Source: Burkholderia mayonis (GTDB taxonomy: Bacteria; Pseudomonadota; Gammaproteobacteria; Burkholderiales; Burkholderiaceae). From it: a stretch of 64,000 bases of DNA. Both the position numbers and the translations under genes were made by a program. Shown here one piece after another: positions 37,210 to 46,735 of this stretch (its first letter is position 1; each line of letters begins with the position of its first letter). The stretch covers positions 3,162,001 through 3,226,000 of the forward strand of contig NZ_CP013386.1 in assembly GCF_001523745.2 (NCBI RefSeq), read 5' to 3'. Under the pieces are notes generated by a model. The model was not told where the DNA came from, ran no database searches, and was given only the letters and a program-made list of their open reading frames with translations.

Positions 37210-37404
37210 ATGATTGCAGGTGTGGTGCTGTGGGTCGCCCTCGCGGTGATCTTTCCGACCGTGGCCGTTCCGGCCGCGCAACATGCGGTCGAACACGTCG
37301 TCGATCATCCGGGCAAGCGCGCAGCGCCGCCTGCCGCGCAGCACGGCAGCGACGCGCAAGGACAGCCGGCATCGCCGGACGGCGGCGATACGATCGAGCG
37401 TTGA
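37210..37404 (+). CDS. Small hypothetical membrane or exported protein
   Basis: A 64-residue frame with GGAG ten bases before the ATG. The first 22 residues (MIAGVVLWVALAVIFPTVAVPA) are a hydrophobic helix that could be a signal or anchor; the rest is Pro/Gln/Gly-rich and disordered. No family recognised. It may be real because of the ribosome binding site and the hydrophobic start, but codon evidence is slight. The 255 bases after it hold no further gene. Confidence 0.4.
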   Translation: MIAGVVLWVALAVIFPTVAVPAAQHAVEHVVDHPGKRAAPPAAQHGSDAQGQPASPDGGDTIER

Positions 37405-37659
37405 TCGGCGCCGCCTACAGTCGGAAAGGGCTGGCATGCGTGCGCGACGCGATCGAGCGGACGCGCATCGAGGCATCGCTCGGGCGAGTGTTCGAAACAT
37501 GCATAGAATGCCGCCGGTCAGGATAGCCGATCGCTCGGGCGCGCATGCGGCATCGATGGCCGCTGGAGAAAAGACTCGCGAAGCGCGGCGCACGACGACG
37601 CCAGCGCGTGCAGCACGTGCCGTGCACCGTGTGCAAGCGGCCTGCGTGCTACGTGCGCA

Positions 37660-38739
37660 TCAAGCCCGCTTGCCACACGCGCTCGCGCCCGCCGCGTCGA
37701 GATACGCGAGCAACGCCCTCGCCTGTTCGACGACGTCGCTCGCGGTCGGCCTGAACGGAAAGTGCTCGGCCTGCGGCAGGCGAACGAAATGCGCTCGGCT
37801 GCTGCGCGTATAGGCGGGATCGTAGTGAACGTCGACGAGTTCTTCGAACAACTCGCCGCGCCGCCCTTGGTCGAGCATCTGGTGCCACTTCCGAATTCGC
37901 GCGTGGCCGTGCATCGGCACGAGCTTCTCGAGCTGGATCTTGAAGAACGCGGTCTGATCGAACAGATGCCCGTAGTCTTGCAGCAGCAACTCGACGCGCT
38001 CGTCGCGTTCGGTCTCGACGTTCACGCAATCCGCCGCATGCATGCCGGTCAGCAGCGCGAGCGGCAGCGTGATCGCGCCGATGCGCCGGCTCTCCGCTTC
38101 GATGAACACGGGTTGCTCGCGGCCGAAGCCGCGCAGCGCGCCGACGAGCGCCGTGTCGAACGCTTTCTGCGACGGTTGCTCGCTGCTCGGCAGCGCACCG
38201 AGCAGCGAGCCGCGATGCGCGGCGAGCGCTTCGAGATCGAGCGTCTGCGCGCCCGCCTGTGCGAGCGCATGCAGCAGCCGCGTCTTGCCGCTCCCCGTAT
38301 TGCCCGTCAGGACGACGTAACGAAATTCGGGCGGCAACTGACCGAGCGCATCGACAACCGAGCGGCGATACGACTTGTAGCCGCCGTCGAGCTGCCTCGC
38401 GCGCCAGCCGATCATGTTGAACCAGACAGTCATCGACCCGGAGCGCTTGCCGCCGCGCCAGCAGTAAATGAGCGGCCGCCAGTTGCGCGGACGGTCGGCG
38501 AACGTCGTGCCGAGATGCGCGGCGATGTTGCGCGCGACCATCGCCGCGCCGACGCGCGTCGCCTCGAACGGCGACACCTGCTTGTACATCGTGCCGACGA
38601 TCACCCGCTCTTCGTTGCTGAGGACAGGCGCGTTCAGTGCGCCCGGAATGTGATCCTCCGCGTATTCGAGCGGCGTGCGGACGTCGACGATCTCGTCGAA
38701 ATCGTCGATCTGGTCGAGGGAAACGGGCAGGAGATTCAA
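37660..38739 (-). CDS. mnmH: tRNA 2-selenouridine synthase MnmH (SelU)
   Basis: A 359-residue enzyme that replaces sulfur by selenium (via geranylated intermediates) at the wobble 2-thiouridine of tRNA Lys, Glu and Gln, using selenophosphate. The N-terminal rhodanese domain has the catalytic Cys93 in LIYCWRGGKRSG, and the C-terminal part has a P-loop GNTGSGKT at residues 146-153. No selD is in the window. The LysR remnant just upstream suggests a rearrangement at its 5' side; no clear ribosome binding site is seen. Confidence 0.93.
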   Translation of the reverse strand: MNLLPVSLDQIDDFDEIVDVRTPLEYAEDHIPGALNAPVLSNEERVIVGTMYKQVSPFEATRVGAAMVARNIAAHLGTTFADRPRNWRPLIYCWRGGKRSGSMTVWFNMIGWRARQLDGGYKSYRRSVVDALGQLPPEFRYVVLTGNTGSGKTRLLHALAQAGAQTLDLEALAAHRGSLLGALPSSEQPSQKAFDTALVGALRGFGREQPVFIEAESRRIGAITLPLALLTGMHAADCVNVETERDERVELLLQDYGHLFDQTAFFKIQLEKLVPMHGHARIRKWHQMLDQGRRGELFEELVDVHYDPAYTRSSRAHFVRLPQAEHFPFRPTASDVVEQARALLAYLDAAGASACGKRA

Positions 38740-38764
38740 CGTATCGGGTGCGGCGGGGCCGCAT

Positions 38765-39090
38765 CATCGCTGGCGGTGGAACGACAATTATCTCACGCGC
38801 GGCGGCCGCCTCGCGCGGCACCGAGCGGCTCGCGCGCACCGCGTCCTCCATCCGCCGGATGTCGGCGACGATGCGCGTCGCGTAGCGCAGGTAGGTCTCG
38901 CCTTCTCTCGTCAGGCTGAAGCTGCGCGTCGTGCGATTGACGAGCCGCGCGCCGAGCCGGTTCTCGAGCAAGGCGAGCCGCTTCGTCGCGGCGGGCAGCG
39001 TACGTCGAGCACGCGCGCGGCGGCGGACAGGCTGCCGTGGCGCGCGACGAGCACGAAGAACGTCAGGTCGCCGATCTGATGAGCTTTCAC
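38765..39090 (-). pseudogene. LysR-family regulator, N-terminal fragment with frameshift
   Basis: From GTG at 39090 the frame reads KAHQIGDLTFFVLVARHGSL and SAAARVLDV, the helix-turn-helix start of a LysR regulator. A frameshift near 39005 moves the rest, LPAATKRLALLENRLGARLV and TREGETYLRYATRIVADIRR, into another frame. The effector domain is absent: the fragment breaks off beside mnmH at about 38765. Confidence 0.75.
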
Positions 39091-39511
39091 CAAAAGTAAA
39101 TAAACAAGTGAAGATTGAACACAGACTGCGCGAGCCGCGCTCTTTCGCGTGCTCGCTTGCGGCGCACGCCGCGCGCTTTCCACCCGCACCGGTCCCTTCC
39201 CGTCGACACGCGTGCCACCGCCGAACGCGCAGCCGCACGTCGTCCATGTCACTTCGCGCGGCCGCGACACAGCGGCCGCGCGATTCCGCCGCCCGCCGCC
39301 TTTCGTTCCTCCCGGCCTGAAAAATCAATTTGCTTGACGCGATTTCATCGCCGCTTATCATCTAATTAATTTTTATTATTCAATAACATATTTTTAATAA
39401 ACAATAACAATTCTCGAATATAAGCACGCAGCAAAAATAGGGAAATGCATTTCAACAAAACAGAATGCTTCATTCCTTCGTTGCAGAATCAATAATATTT
39501 CGAGAGAAAAC
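39091..39511. other. Intergenic region with AT-rich leader of the flavoprotein gene
   Basis: 39091-39330 is GC-rich and gene-free. From about 39330 to 39511 it is very AT-rich (AATTAATTTTTATTATTC and similar). It contains a good promoter at 39334-39361, giving an AU-rich 5' leader of about 145 bases. Confidence 0.55.
39334..39361 (+). promoter_or_regulatory. Sigma70 promoter of the cholesterol-oxidase-like gene
   Basis: TTGACG (39334-39339) and TATCAT (39356-39361), each five of six consensus bases, are separated by 16 bases. Transcription should start near 39368, about 144 bases before the ATG. Confidence 0.6.
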
Positions 39512-41272
39512 ATGAAAAAGACCACCGGAGGCAATTCTCCCAGTCATCGTCGCCGCGCGTTTCTCGGCGATATCGCGCGCCTTGCCGGTGCGGGCGTCGT
39601 CGCCGGATGGACGCCGATCTATCAGATTCCCGCGCATGCACGGCCTTCCGTCCCCGCGCCGCCGAATTTCCCGGCGAGCATTCCGCTCTACAAGCAGGCG
39701 TTCCAGAACTGGAGCGGCGAGATCGCCGTGGCGGACCTGTGGACCGCCGCGCCCGCGACGCCCGCCGACGTCGTCGCGATCGTCGGCTGGGCGGCGGCGA
39801 ACGGCTATCGCGTGAGACCGCGCGGTTACATGCACAACTGGTCGCCGCTCACGGTAGCCGCCCAGGATGCGAACGTCCGCGCGATTCTCGTCGACACGAC
39901 AAAGCATCTGACGTCGGTGTCGATCGACGTGTCGACGAAGCCCGCGCGCGTCACCGCACAAGCGGGCGTGTCGATGGACACGCTGCTCGCGACGCTCGAG
40001 CGGCAAGGGCTCGGGATGACCGCCGTCCCCGCGCCCGGCGATATCACGCTCGGCGGCGCGCTCGCGATCGGCGCGCACGGCACCGCGCTGCCGGCCTCGG
40101 GCGAGACGCGGCCGGCGGGACACACGTACGGTTCGCTCAGCAACTCGGTCGTGTCGCTGACCGCGGTCGTCCATGACGCTTCGTCGGGCCGCTACGCACT
40201 CCGTACGTTCGCGCGAACCGATCCCGACATCGGCCCGTTCCTCACGCATCTCGGCCGGGCGTTCATCATCGAGGCAACGCTGCAAGTCGGCGCGAATCAA
40301 CGGTTGCAATGCGAGAGCTTCGTCGACATCGCTTCGTCGGAGCTGTTCGCGCCGGCCGGCTCGCCGGGCCGGACCGTCGAGTCGTTCCTGCAGCGCTCGG
40401 GCCGGATCGAGGCGATCTGGTTTCCGTTCACCGACAGGCCCTGGCTGAAGGTATGGACCGTTCGGCCGAACCAGCCGTCCGGCGCGCTCGCCGTCGATCA
40501 GCCTTACAACTATCCGTTTTCCGATTCGATATCGAAAGAACTGTCCGACCTGGTGACCCGCATTTTATTGAACGGCGAAATCCAATTGGCTCCGCTATTC
40601 GGAAAAACGCAATACGCGATCACCTATCTCGGCCTGACGAATATCTTCAAGCCGCTGACGAATCTCTGGGGCTGGTCGCGCTCGGTGCTGCAGTATGTCC
40701 GGCCGACGACGCTGCGCGTGACCGCGAACGGCTATGCCGTATTGACGAACCGCGCGAACGCGCAGCGTGCGATCAACGAGTTCGTCGAGTTCTATCAGCA
40801 GCGGGTCGCTGCCTACCGCCAGACTGGCAGCTATCCGATGAACGGTCCCGTCGAGATCCGCGTGACGGGCGTCGATTCGCCGGACGATGTCGGCCCGGGC
40901 GCGGCGGCGCCGTCGCTGTCCGCGATCCGGCCACGGCCCGACCATCCGGACTGGAACGCCGCGATCTGGTTCGACATCCTGACGTTGCCGGGCACGCCCG
41001 ACGCGAACCGCTTCTATCGCGAAATCGAGCGCTGGATGCTGTCGAACTACAGCGGCGGCTATGCGACCGTGCGGCCGGAATGGTCGAAGGGCTGGGGCTA
41101 CACCGACGCCGCCGCGTGGAGCGACGACACGATGATCGGAACGACGATTCCAGATCTGTTCCGGCAGGGGCTGTCGCCCGCCGACAACTGGGATGCGGCG
41201 CTGCGCACGCTCGACCGCTACGATCCGCAGCGCGTGTTTTCGTCGCCGCTGCTCGACCGGCTGGCGCGCTAG
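39512..41272 (+). CDS. Tat-exported FAD-linked oxidase, cholesterol-oxidase-like (VAO family)
   Basis: A 586-residue secreted flavoprotein. A twin-arginine signal RRRAFLGDIARLAGAGVVAG (residues 13-32) sends the folded enzyme out. A FAD-binding type 4 domain follows; His108 in RGYMHNWSPLT lies where type II cholesterol oxidase of Brevibacterium carries its covalent FAD histidine (His121, from memory). GGALAIGAHGTALP and a C-terminal substrate-binding domain complete the family pattern. GAGAGAAAAC precedes the ATG. Substrate is not proven: sterols or other secondary alcohols are possible. Confidence 0.85.
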   Translation: MKKTTGGNSPSHRRRAFLGDIARLAGAGVVAGWTPIYQIPAHARPSVPAPPNFPASIPLYKQAFQNWSGEIAVADLWTAAPATPADVVAIVGWAAANGYRVRPRGYMHNWSPLTVAAQDANVRAILVDTTKHLTSVSIDVSTKPARVTAQAGVSMDTLLATLERQGLGMTAVPAPGDITLGGALAIGAHGTALPASGETRPAGHTYGSLSNSVVSLTAVVHDASSGRYALRTFARTDPDIGPFLTHLGRAFIIEATLQVGANQRLQCESFVDIASSELFAPAGSPGRTVESFLQRSGRIEAIWFPFTDRPWLKVWTVRPNQPSGALAVDQPYNYPFSDSISKELSDLVTRILLNGEIQLAPLFGKTQYAITYLGLTNIFKPLTNLWGWSRSVLQYVRPTTLRVTANGYAVLTNRANAQRAINEFVEFYQQRVAAYRQTGSYPMNGPVEIRVTGVDSPDDVGPGAAAPSLSAIRPRPDHPDWNAAIWFDILTLPGTPDANRFYREIERWMLSNYSGGYATVRPEWSKGWGYTDAAAWSDDTMIGTTIPDLFRQGLSPADNWDAALRTLDRYDPQRVFSSPLLDRLAR

Positions 41273-41319
41273 CAGGCGCGGCCCACGTACCGGCCGATTC
41301 GTTTATCACCAAATAAAAA

Positions 41320-41425
41320 GGTTCTTCAGACATTCCTGTGGGTCGGTAGTACGCTGGCGCGCATGTTCTGCAAGGGAGGCGTGCGATGGACAGCGTGGAG
41401 TTGTACCGGCAATTGCTTGGGCTGA
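41320..41425 (+). pseudogene. ISL3-family element left end with transposase N-terminal fragment
   Basis: From GGTTCTTCAGACATTCCTGT (41320) to a GGGAGGC ribosome binding site and ATG at 41386, then MDSVELYRQLLGLTA, the typical start of ISL3-type transposases. After about 13 codons the sequence changes to a pyruvate-kinase-like frame. Only the element's start survives. Confidence 0.6.
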
Positions 41426-41748
41426 CGGCGCGCTGTCGTTCGTCGTCGACGCGGTGCGCGGCCAGGACGTGCGCGTAATCGCCGAGACGGCCGGCACGCT
41501 GAAGAGCCGCAAGGGCATCGACGTGCCCGAGATCGACCTCGGCCACGATCTCGTTACGCCGCGCGACCGCGAGATGATTGCGTTCGCGAAGGAAACGGGC
41601 GTCGATTTCGTCGGCGTCAGCTTCGTCGAATCGGCGGCGCACGTCGCGCGATCCGTGCGCTGATCGGCGGCGCGACGCCGCAGGTCGTCGCGAAGGTCGA
41701 GAACCGCGGCGGTCCCGAGCACCTCGACGAGATCGCGGCCGCCGCCGA
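41424..41748 (+). pseudogene. Pyruvate kinase-like fragment, frameshifted
   Basis: The frame reads GALSFVVDAVRGQDVRVIAE, LKSRKGIDVPEIDLG, DREMIAFAKETGVDFVGVSF and VESAAHV, the middle of a pyruvate kinase TIM barrel. It then stops at about 41664, while another frame continues GGATPQVVAKVENRGGPEHLDEIAAAAD. Both ends are missing. At about 41748 it runs directly into a chemoreceptor tail. Confidence 0.68.
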
Positions 41749-42009
41749 CGATCTGAAGAACCGGACGCAACGGCTCGTCGATGCGGTCGCCGTGTTCCGG
41801 TCGAATGCGAGCGCGACCGCGCGACCGCGCGATGCGCGCCCGGCGCAAATGGCAATCGCGCCCGCGGCGGCAGTTCGCACGACCGCCAAACAGAACCGGC
41901 GGGCGACGCGTGCGATGCCGGCTCCATCGTTCGCGAGCGCGAGCGCATTGCCGGCGCCGCCCCTGCATCCGTCGCGGCGGTCGCCGAGACGGATTGGCAG
42001 ACGTTCTGA
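41745..42009 (+). pseudogene. Methyl-accepting chemotaxis protein, C-terminal tail fragment
   Basis: DDLKNRTQRLVDAVAVFRS is the usual last helix of Burkholderia chemoreceptors, followed by an Ala/Pro/Arg-rich linker. In a second frame it ends AETDWQTF at 42009, close to the NWETF-type pentapeptide that tethers CheR/CheB. A frameshift lies between. The receptor body is absent. Confidence 0.62.
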
Positions 42010-42178
42010 ACGGGACGGCGCGGGAGAATCGGCGCACGCTCGATACGAAACAGGCGGCGCTTACGCGCCGCCTATCCGTTTGCCGCCCGATGCGCCGCAT
42101 ATGCAGCGCGCATCGAACGGATGCGCCGTACGCGCTTTCGCTATCGCAAGCGCGACGACGTCGCGCGAACGACCGCCG

Positions 42179-42763
42179 TCACTGCGATGCGTCGCCCGGC
42201 AGGTGCTTGCGGCCCGCGAGCTCCCGAGCCTGCTGATAATGCGCCTGGATCACCGGCAGGCCCTTGCGCGCAGCATTCTTCAGCTGCTCGTTGCGGCCCG
42301 ACGCGATTTCGGCCTGGAACACCGACAGCGACTTGCGGTTGCCGTCGAGTGCGACCTGCTCGATGTACGCCTTGTCGAACGCGTCGCCGCGCAGATTCTT
42401 GATGCTGTCGAGCACGGCGGGATCGGGATCGTTGTGCGGCACGTCGACGCCGCGCGGGCTCGCGGCGCGCAGCGTCTGCGACAGCTTCTCGTTGTCGCTC
42501 GCGACGCGTTCCGCGAATGCCTTCACGGCGCGATCGCTCGAGCGCGACGTCGCGATGCGTGCGGCATCGCGCTGCGTCGATACGGCTTTCGTCGCGTCGG
42601 TGACGAAGGCTTGATCGGCTTCATGCAGCCTCGTACCGGTTTCAGCGGCTGCCTCGGGGCGCGGCTGCGTCGGTGGAGTCGTCTGCGCGGATGCGGCGGC
42701 CACGAAGACGAACAGACCGGCGGCACATGCACCGACGAGCGATAAAGTAGAGCGGCGAGTCAT
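42179..42763 (-). CDS. DUF4142 periplasmic protein
   Basis: A 194-residue exported protein with a signal peptide ending AAASA around residue 26, then an alpha-helical DUF4142 domain: ADQAFVTDATKAVSTQRDAAR, followed by KAFAERVASDNEKLSQTLR. AAGGAGAACGT precedes the ATG. Members are predicted ferritin-like four-helix bundles of unknown function, often near stress genes. A palindrome TTGATGAATTTCAA lies directly upstream of the ribosome binding site. Confidence 0.85.
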   Translation of the reverse strand: MTRRSTLSLVGACAAGLFVFVAAASAQTTPPTQPRPEAAAETGTRLHEADQAFVTDATKAVSTQRDAARIATSRSSDRAVKAFAERVASDNEKLSQTLRAASPRGVDVPHNDPDPAVLDSIKNLRGDAFDKAYIEQVALDGNRKSLSVFQAEIASGRNEQLKNAARKGLPVIQAHYQQARELAGRKHLPGDASQ

Positions 42764-43438
42764 ACGTTCTCCTTAAGTTGAAATTCATCAACGGATCGAC
42801 GAACCGGGCTGCGGTGCTGCGGGCCGGGGGCGGCGAAGCGTTCGATGCGTTCGATGCCTTCGCCGCGAGCACACCGGCCATGGACTCGGATGCGGCGCAA
42901 CCCGTCCAATCCATTCTAGGAGGCACGTCGCAATCGAGGTGAAACGATGGTGTCGCTTGTGTAACGGGAGGTAAGACAATAGGCCGCGCGGCCTGTGCAA
43001 CGTGCGCGCAAACATCGTGTGCGTGCTCTTTGCGTTCGTTATCGACGCGATATGCGCGCGCCCATCGGGCAAAATTTTCTTGCGATGGAAAGCGGCGGCG
43101 CCGATACGCGCATCTTTTACACGGCGCTGTAAACCCGATCGAATCCAATCATTGTTATTAGCGCGTCGACGCGTCGGTTCGCTCGTCGCGCGAGCGGCGG
43201 CGCACGCGGGCCTCGCTTGCGGCATTCGCATCGACATCGCGCGATCGCCGATACACGCTCGGAAACATTCGCGACGATTCTTTCGAGGCACGCGCACCGA
43301 ACGCGCGTAACGCCGGCCGCGGCACCGCTTGCGCTATCTAGGTAGATACGCTAACGCCCCGCTTTTTCGCTCAAAAACGAATGGCTGAGCGCCGATATCG
43401 CAAGGAATCCAATATGAAAAAAATGAAGCGGAGGCTTC
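42764..43438. other. Intergenic, no gene recognised
   Basis: 675 bases between the divergent DUF4142 and response-regulator genes. The frames are low-complexity. There are AT-richer spots at 43060-43080 (GGGCAAAATTTTCTTGCG) and 43140-43160. No promoter pair stands out. Confidence 0.4.
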
Positions 43439-44857
43439 GTGAATACCGGATCCGAGGAATCGATAACGTCCATCGCGCCGGATGCGTCGCACGCGTTCGC
43501 CGGTGCATCCTGCAATGCGCCGGCCGCGCCCGCGATCCTGATCGTCGACGACGAGCCGAGCATCCTGTCGGCGCTCAAGCGTCTGCTGCGCACGGCGCGC
43601 TATCAGGTCGTCACGGTCGAGAGCGGCGCGGCCGCGCTCGACGTGCTCGCAGCCGGCGAAGTCGATCTCATCATCTCCGATATACGGATGCCGGGCACGA
43701 CGGGCGCCGAATGTCTCGCTCGCGCGCAGACGCTCTATCCGGATGCGATGCGCATCGTGCTGACGGGCTACTCGGAAATCGACGCGGTCGTGAGCGCGAT
43801 CAACGAGGACGGCGTGTACCGTTACCTGAACAAGCCGTGGGACGACCACGACCTGCTGCTCGCGGTCAAGCAGGCGCTCGAGCAGCGGCTGCTGCGCCAG
43901 GAGACCGCGCGCCTCTTCGCGCTCACGTAGAAGCAAAACGAGGAGCTCGTCGCGCTCAGCACCGCGCTCGAAGCGCAGGTGCACGCGCGCACCGCGAAAA
44001 TCCAGCAGACCGTGCTGTTCCTCGAAGACGCGCAGCGCGACCTGAAGCGCAATTTCATGACGATGATCCAGGTCGGCGCGAACATGATCGAGCTGCGCTG
44101 CGGCGTGAAGGGCGGCGAATCGCGGCGTATCGGCGAGCTCGCGAAGCAGCTCGCGCTCGACATGAGCGCGCTGCAGGTGCAGGATCGGCGCAGGATTTCC
44201 ATTTCGCCGGCCTGCTGCACGGGATCGGCAAGCTGTCGCTGCCGGACGAGCTGCTGCACAAATCGATCGACCGGATGAGCGCGGAAGAAAGCCGGCAGTT
44301 CCATCAGCATCCGCTGCGCGCGCAGCTGGTGCTCACGCCCGTCGCGCAGCTCAATCAGGTCGCGCACATCATTCGCCACCAGTACGAGCGCTTCAACGGC
44401 CGCGGCGCGCCGGACGGCGTCGCGGGCGACGACATTCCGCTCGGCGCGCGCATCCTCGCGGTCGCGCGCGACTACGAAGGGCTGCAGCGCGGCGGCGTCG
44501 TCAACCAACGCATGCAGTCCGAACAGGCGATTGCGCTCATCAAGTCGCAGGCCGGCATGCGCTACGACCCGCAAGTCGTCGATCGTTTCGCCGCGCTCGC
44601 GAAGGATCCGGCGACGCTCGGCTGCAACACGCCGTATGCGCAAATCACAGGCGGCCAGTTGCTGGAAGGCATGCGGCTCGCCGACGATCTGCGCACGAGC
44701 CGCGGCGTGCAGCTGACGACGAATGGCAGCGTCGTGTCCGCATCAGGTCGCGCTCGTGCGGTGTTATAAAGCGCAGGAAGCCACGCCGTTCACGGTCCTG
44801 ATCCAGACGCCGCCGCCGAAGATCGAAGCCCCGGCGGCCTCCGGGCGCGGGCGCTGA
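43439..44857 (+). pseudogene. Response regulator with HD-GYP-like output domain, broken
   Basis: GTG at 43439 after GGAGG. The receiver domain is intact (ILIVDDEPSIL; phosphoacceptor Asp81 in LIISDIRMPG; KPWDDHDLL). A TAG at 43928-43930 interrupts ALT*KQNEEL, and the same frame continues with a coiled coil. Near 44185 a frameshift leads into the output domain: FHFAGLLHGIGKLSLPDELL, HIIRHQYERFNGRGAPDG. A third lesion near 44735 separates the tail ending TPPPKIEAPAASGRGR. The HD pair is HG here, so phosphodiesterase activity was probably lost even before decay. Ancestral role: c-di-GMP or related signalling, paired with the kinase downstream. Confidence 0.82.
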
Positions 44858-44903
44858 CGCGCGCCGCCCTCACCGTCGCGCGCGACGCGACGAGCCGACG
44901 TTC

Positions 44904-46735
44904 ATGCACGGAACCTTCGACTTCCCGCTCGTCTTGCTGTCGCTCGCGTCCTACACGGCGCTCGATCCGAGCGCGCTCATCTCGCCCCTCGACAAGCCGC
45001 GGATGCGGCTCGCATGGCTCGCGGGCGGCGCGGCCGCGATGAGCACGGGCATCTGTGCGATGCACTTCGTCGGCATGCTCGCGTTCTCGCTGCCGATTCC
45101 GCTCGGCTGCGAGTTCCGGCTCACGTTCCTGTCGCTTGCGATCGCGATGGTCGTCTCGTACTTCGCGCTGAACGCGGTGACGCGCGGCGCGCTCACGCGC
45201 GAGCGCCTCGCGGTGAGCGGCGTGCTGATGGGACTCGGCATCGCCGCGATGCACTATACCGGCATGAACGCGCTGCAAATGCGTCCGGCGATCGAATACG
45301 ACCGAACGCTCTTCGTCGCGTCGATCGCGATAGCGATCGGCGCATCGACGACCGCGCTCTGGATCGCGCACCGCCCGTGCGACGAAAACCAGCCGCATGT
45401 GATCGCGGAGCGGATCGCCGCGGCGGGCGGGACGGGCATCGCGATCACCGGCATGCATTACACCGGGATGGCAGCCGCGCATTTTTACGCGAATGCGGTC
45501 TGCATGGCGAGAAACGGCATCAGCGGCGCGTGGCTCAGCGCGACGATCGCGCTCTTCACGGCGACGATCCTGAGCGCGACGCTCGTCGCGTCGCGCTTCG
45601 GCGCGCGCACCGCGTTTCTGCGCGGAATGACCGACGCGCTCGAAGAGCGCGTCAGGAAGCGCACGAGCGAGCTCGAAGGCGCGCTGCGGCAATACGAACA
45701 CGACACACGTGCTGCAGCGCACGCGCAGGAAGATGGAGCAGGAGATCGACGAACGCAAGGCCGCGCAGGCGCGCCTCGAACACGAGAAGGACAAGCAGCG
45801 CCGGCTGATTCACCAGCCCGAGGAAACGCACGTGCAGCTGTTGCAGTCGGAAAAGCGCGCGTCGATCGGCCAGCTCGCCGCGGGCGTCGCGCACGAGATC
45901 AACAATCCGATCGGCTTCGTCAACGCGAATCTCGATACGCTGAAGAGCTGGGTCCGGGGCCTGCTCGACGTGATCGCCGTGCAGGAAGCGCTGACGAGCA
46001 CGCTCGCCGCCGACGCGCGCGCCGCTCGCCGCGGTGTCGCGCGACGTCGACCTCGACTACGTGCGCGGCGACATCATGGCGCTCATCGACGAATCGATCG
46101 ACGACGCGATGCGCGTGCGGCGCATCGTCTGCGACCTGCGCGACTTCTCGCGGCCGAGCGGAGAGGAATGGGCGTTCGCCGATCTGCACGCGTGGCTCGA
46201 GCGCACGCTGAACGTCGTCCACAACGCGCTGAAGTACAAGGCGGAGGTCGTGCGCGAATACGGCGGCCTGCCGCTCGTCGAATGCAACGCCGCGCAACTG
46301 AGCCAGGTGTTCGTGAACCTGCTCGTCAACGCCGCGCAATCGATCGAGGCGCGCGGCACGATCACGATTCACACGACGCACGATGCCGACTCCGTGTCGA
46401 TCTCGATCGCCGACACGGGCGTCGGCATTCCCGACGACGTGATCGGCAGGATCTTCGATCCGTTCTTCACGACGAAGCCGATCGGCCGGGGCACGGGGCT
46501 CGGGCTGTCGATCTCGCACGGCATCGTCGAGCACCACGGCTGGCGCATCGACGTCGAGGGCCGCGTCGGCCGCGGCACGACGTTTACGATCACGCTGCCG
46601 ATCCGGCGCAAGACCGACTCGATCGAGCGCGCGGGCGCGCTCGATCACGATGCAGGCGCCGCATGCAAGACGGCGCACGCCGCCGCCCCGCTCGCTTCGC
46701 CCGCGTCGCCGCTTACGCGCGGCGCGCCTTGCTGA
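44904..46735 (+). pseudogene. MHYT-domain sensor histidine kinase, frameshifted
   Basis: The N-terminal part is a membrane sensor of the MHYT type with three repeats: GICAMHFVGM, GIAAMHYTGM and ITGMHYTGM; such domains are proposed to bind copper and sense a diatomic gas. After a coiled coil a frameshift near 45700 leads to ASIGQLAAGVAHEINNPIGF (H box). A second one near 46015-46035 leads to the ATPase domain, with N box FVNLLVNAAQS, DTGVGIP, and GTGLGLSISHGIVE. Three frames together give a complete kinase, so decay is recent or the shifts are sequencing errors. The end overlaps the phosphatase gene on the other strand by 23 bases. Confidence 0.85.
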
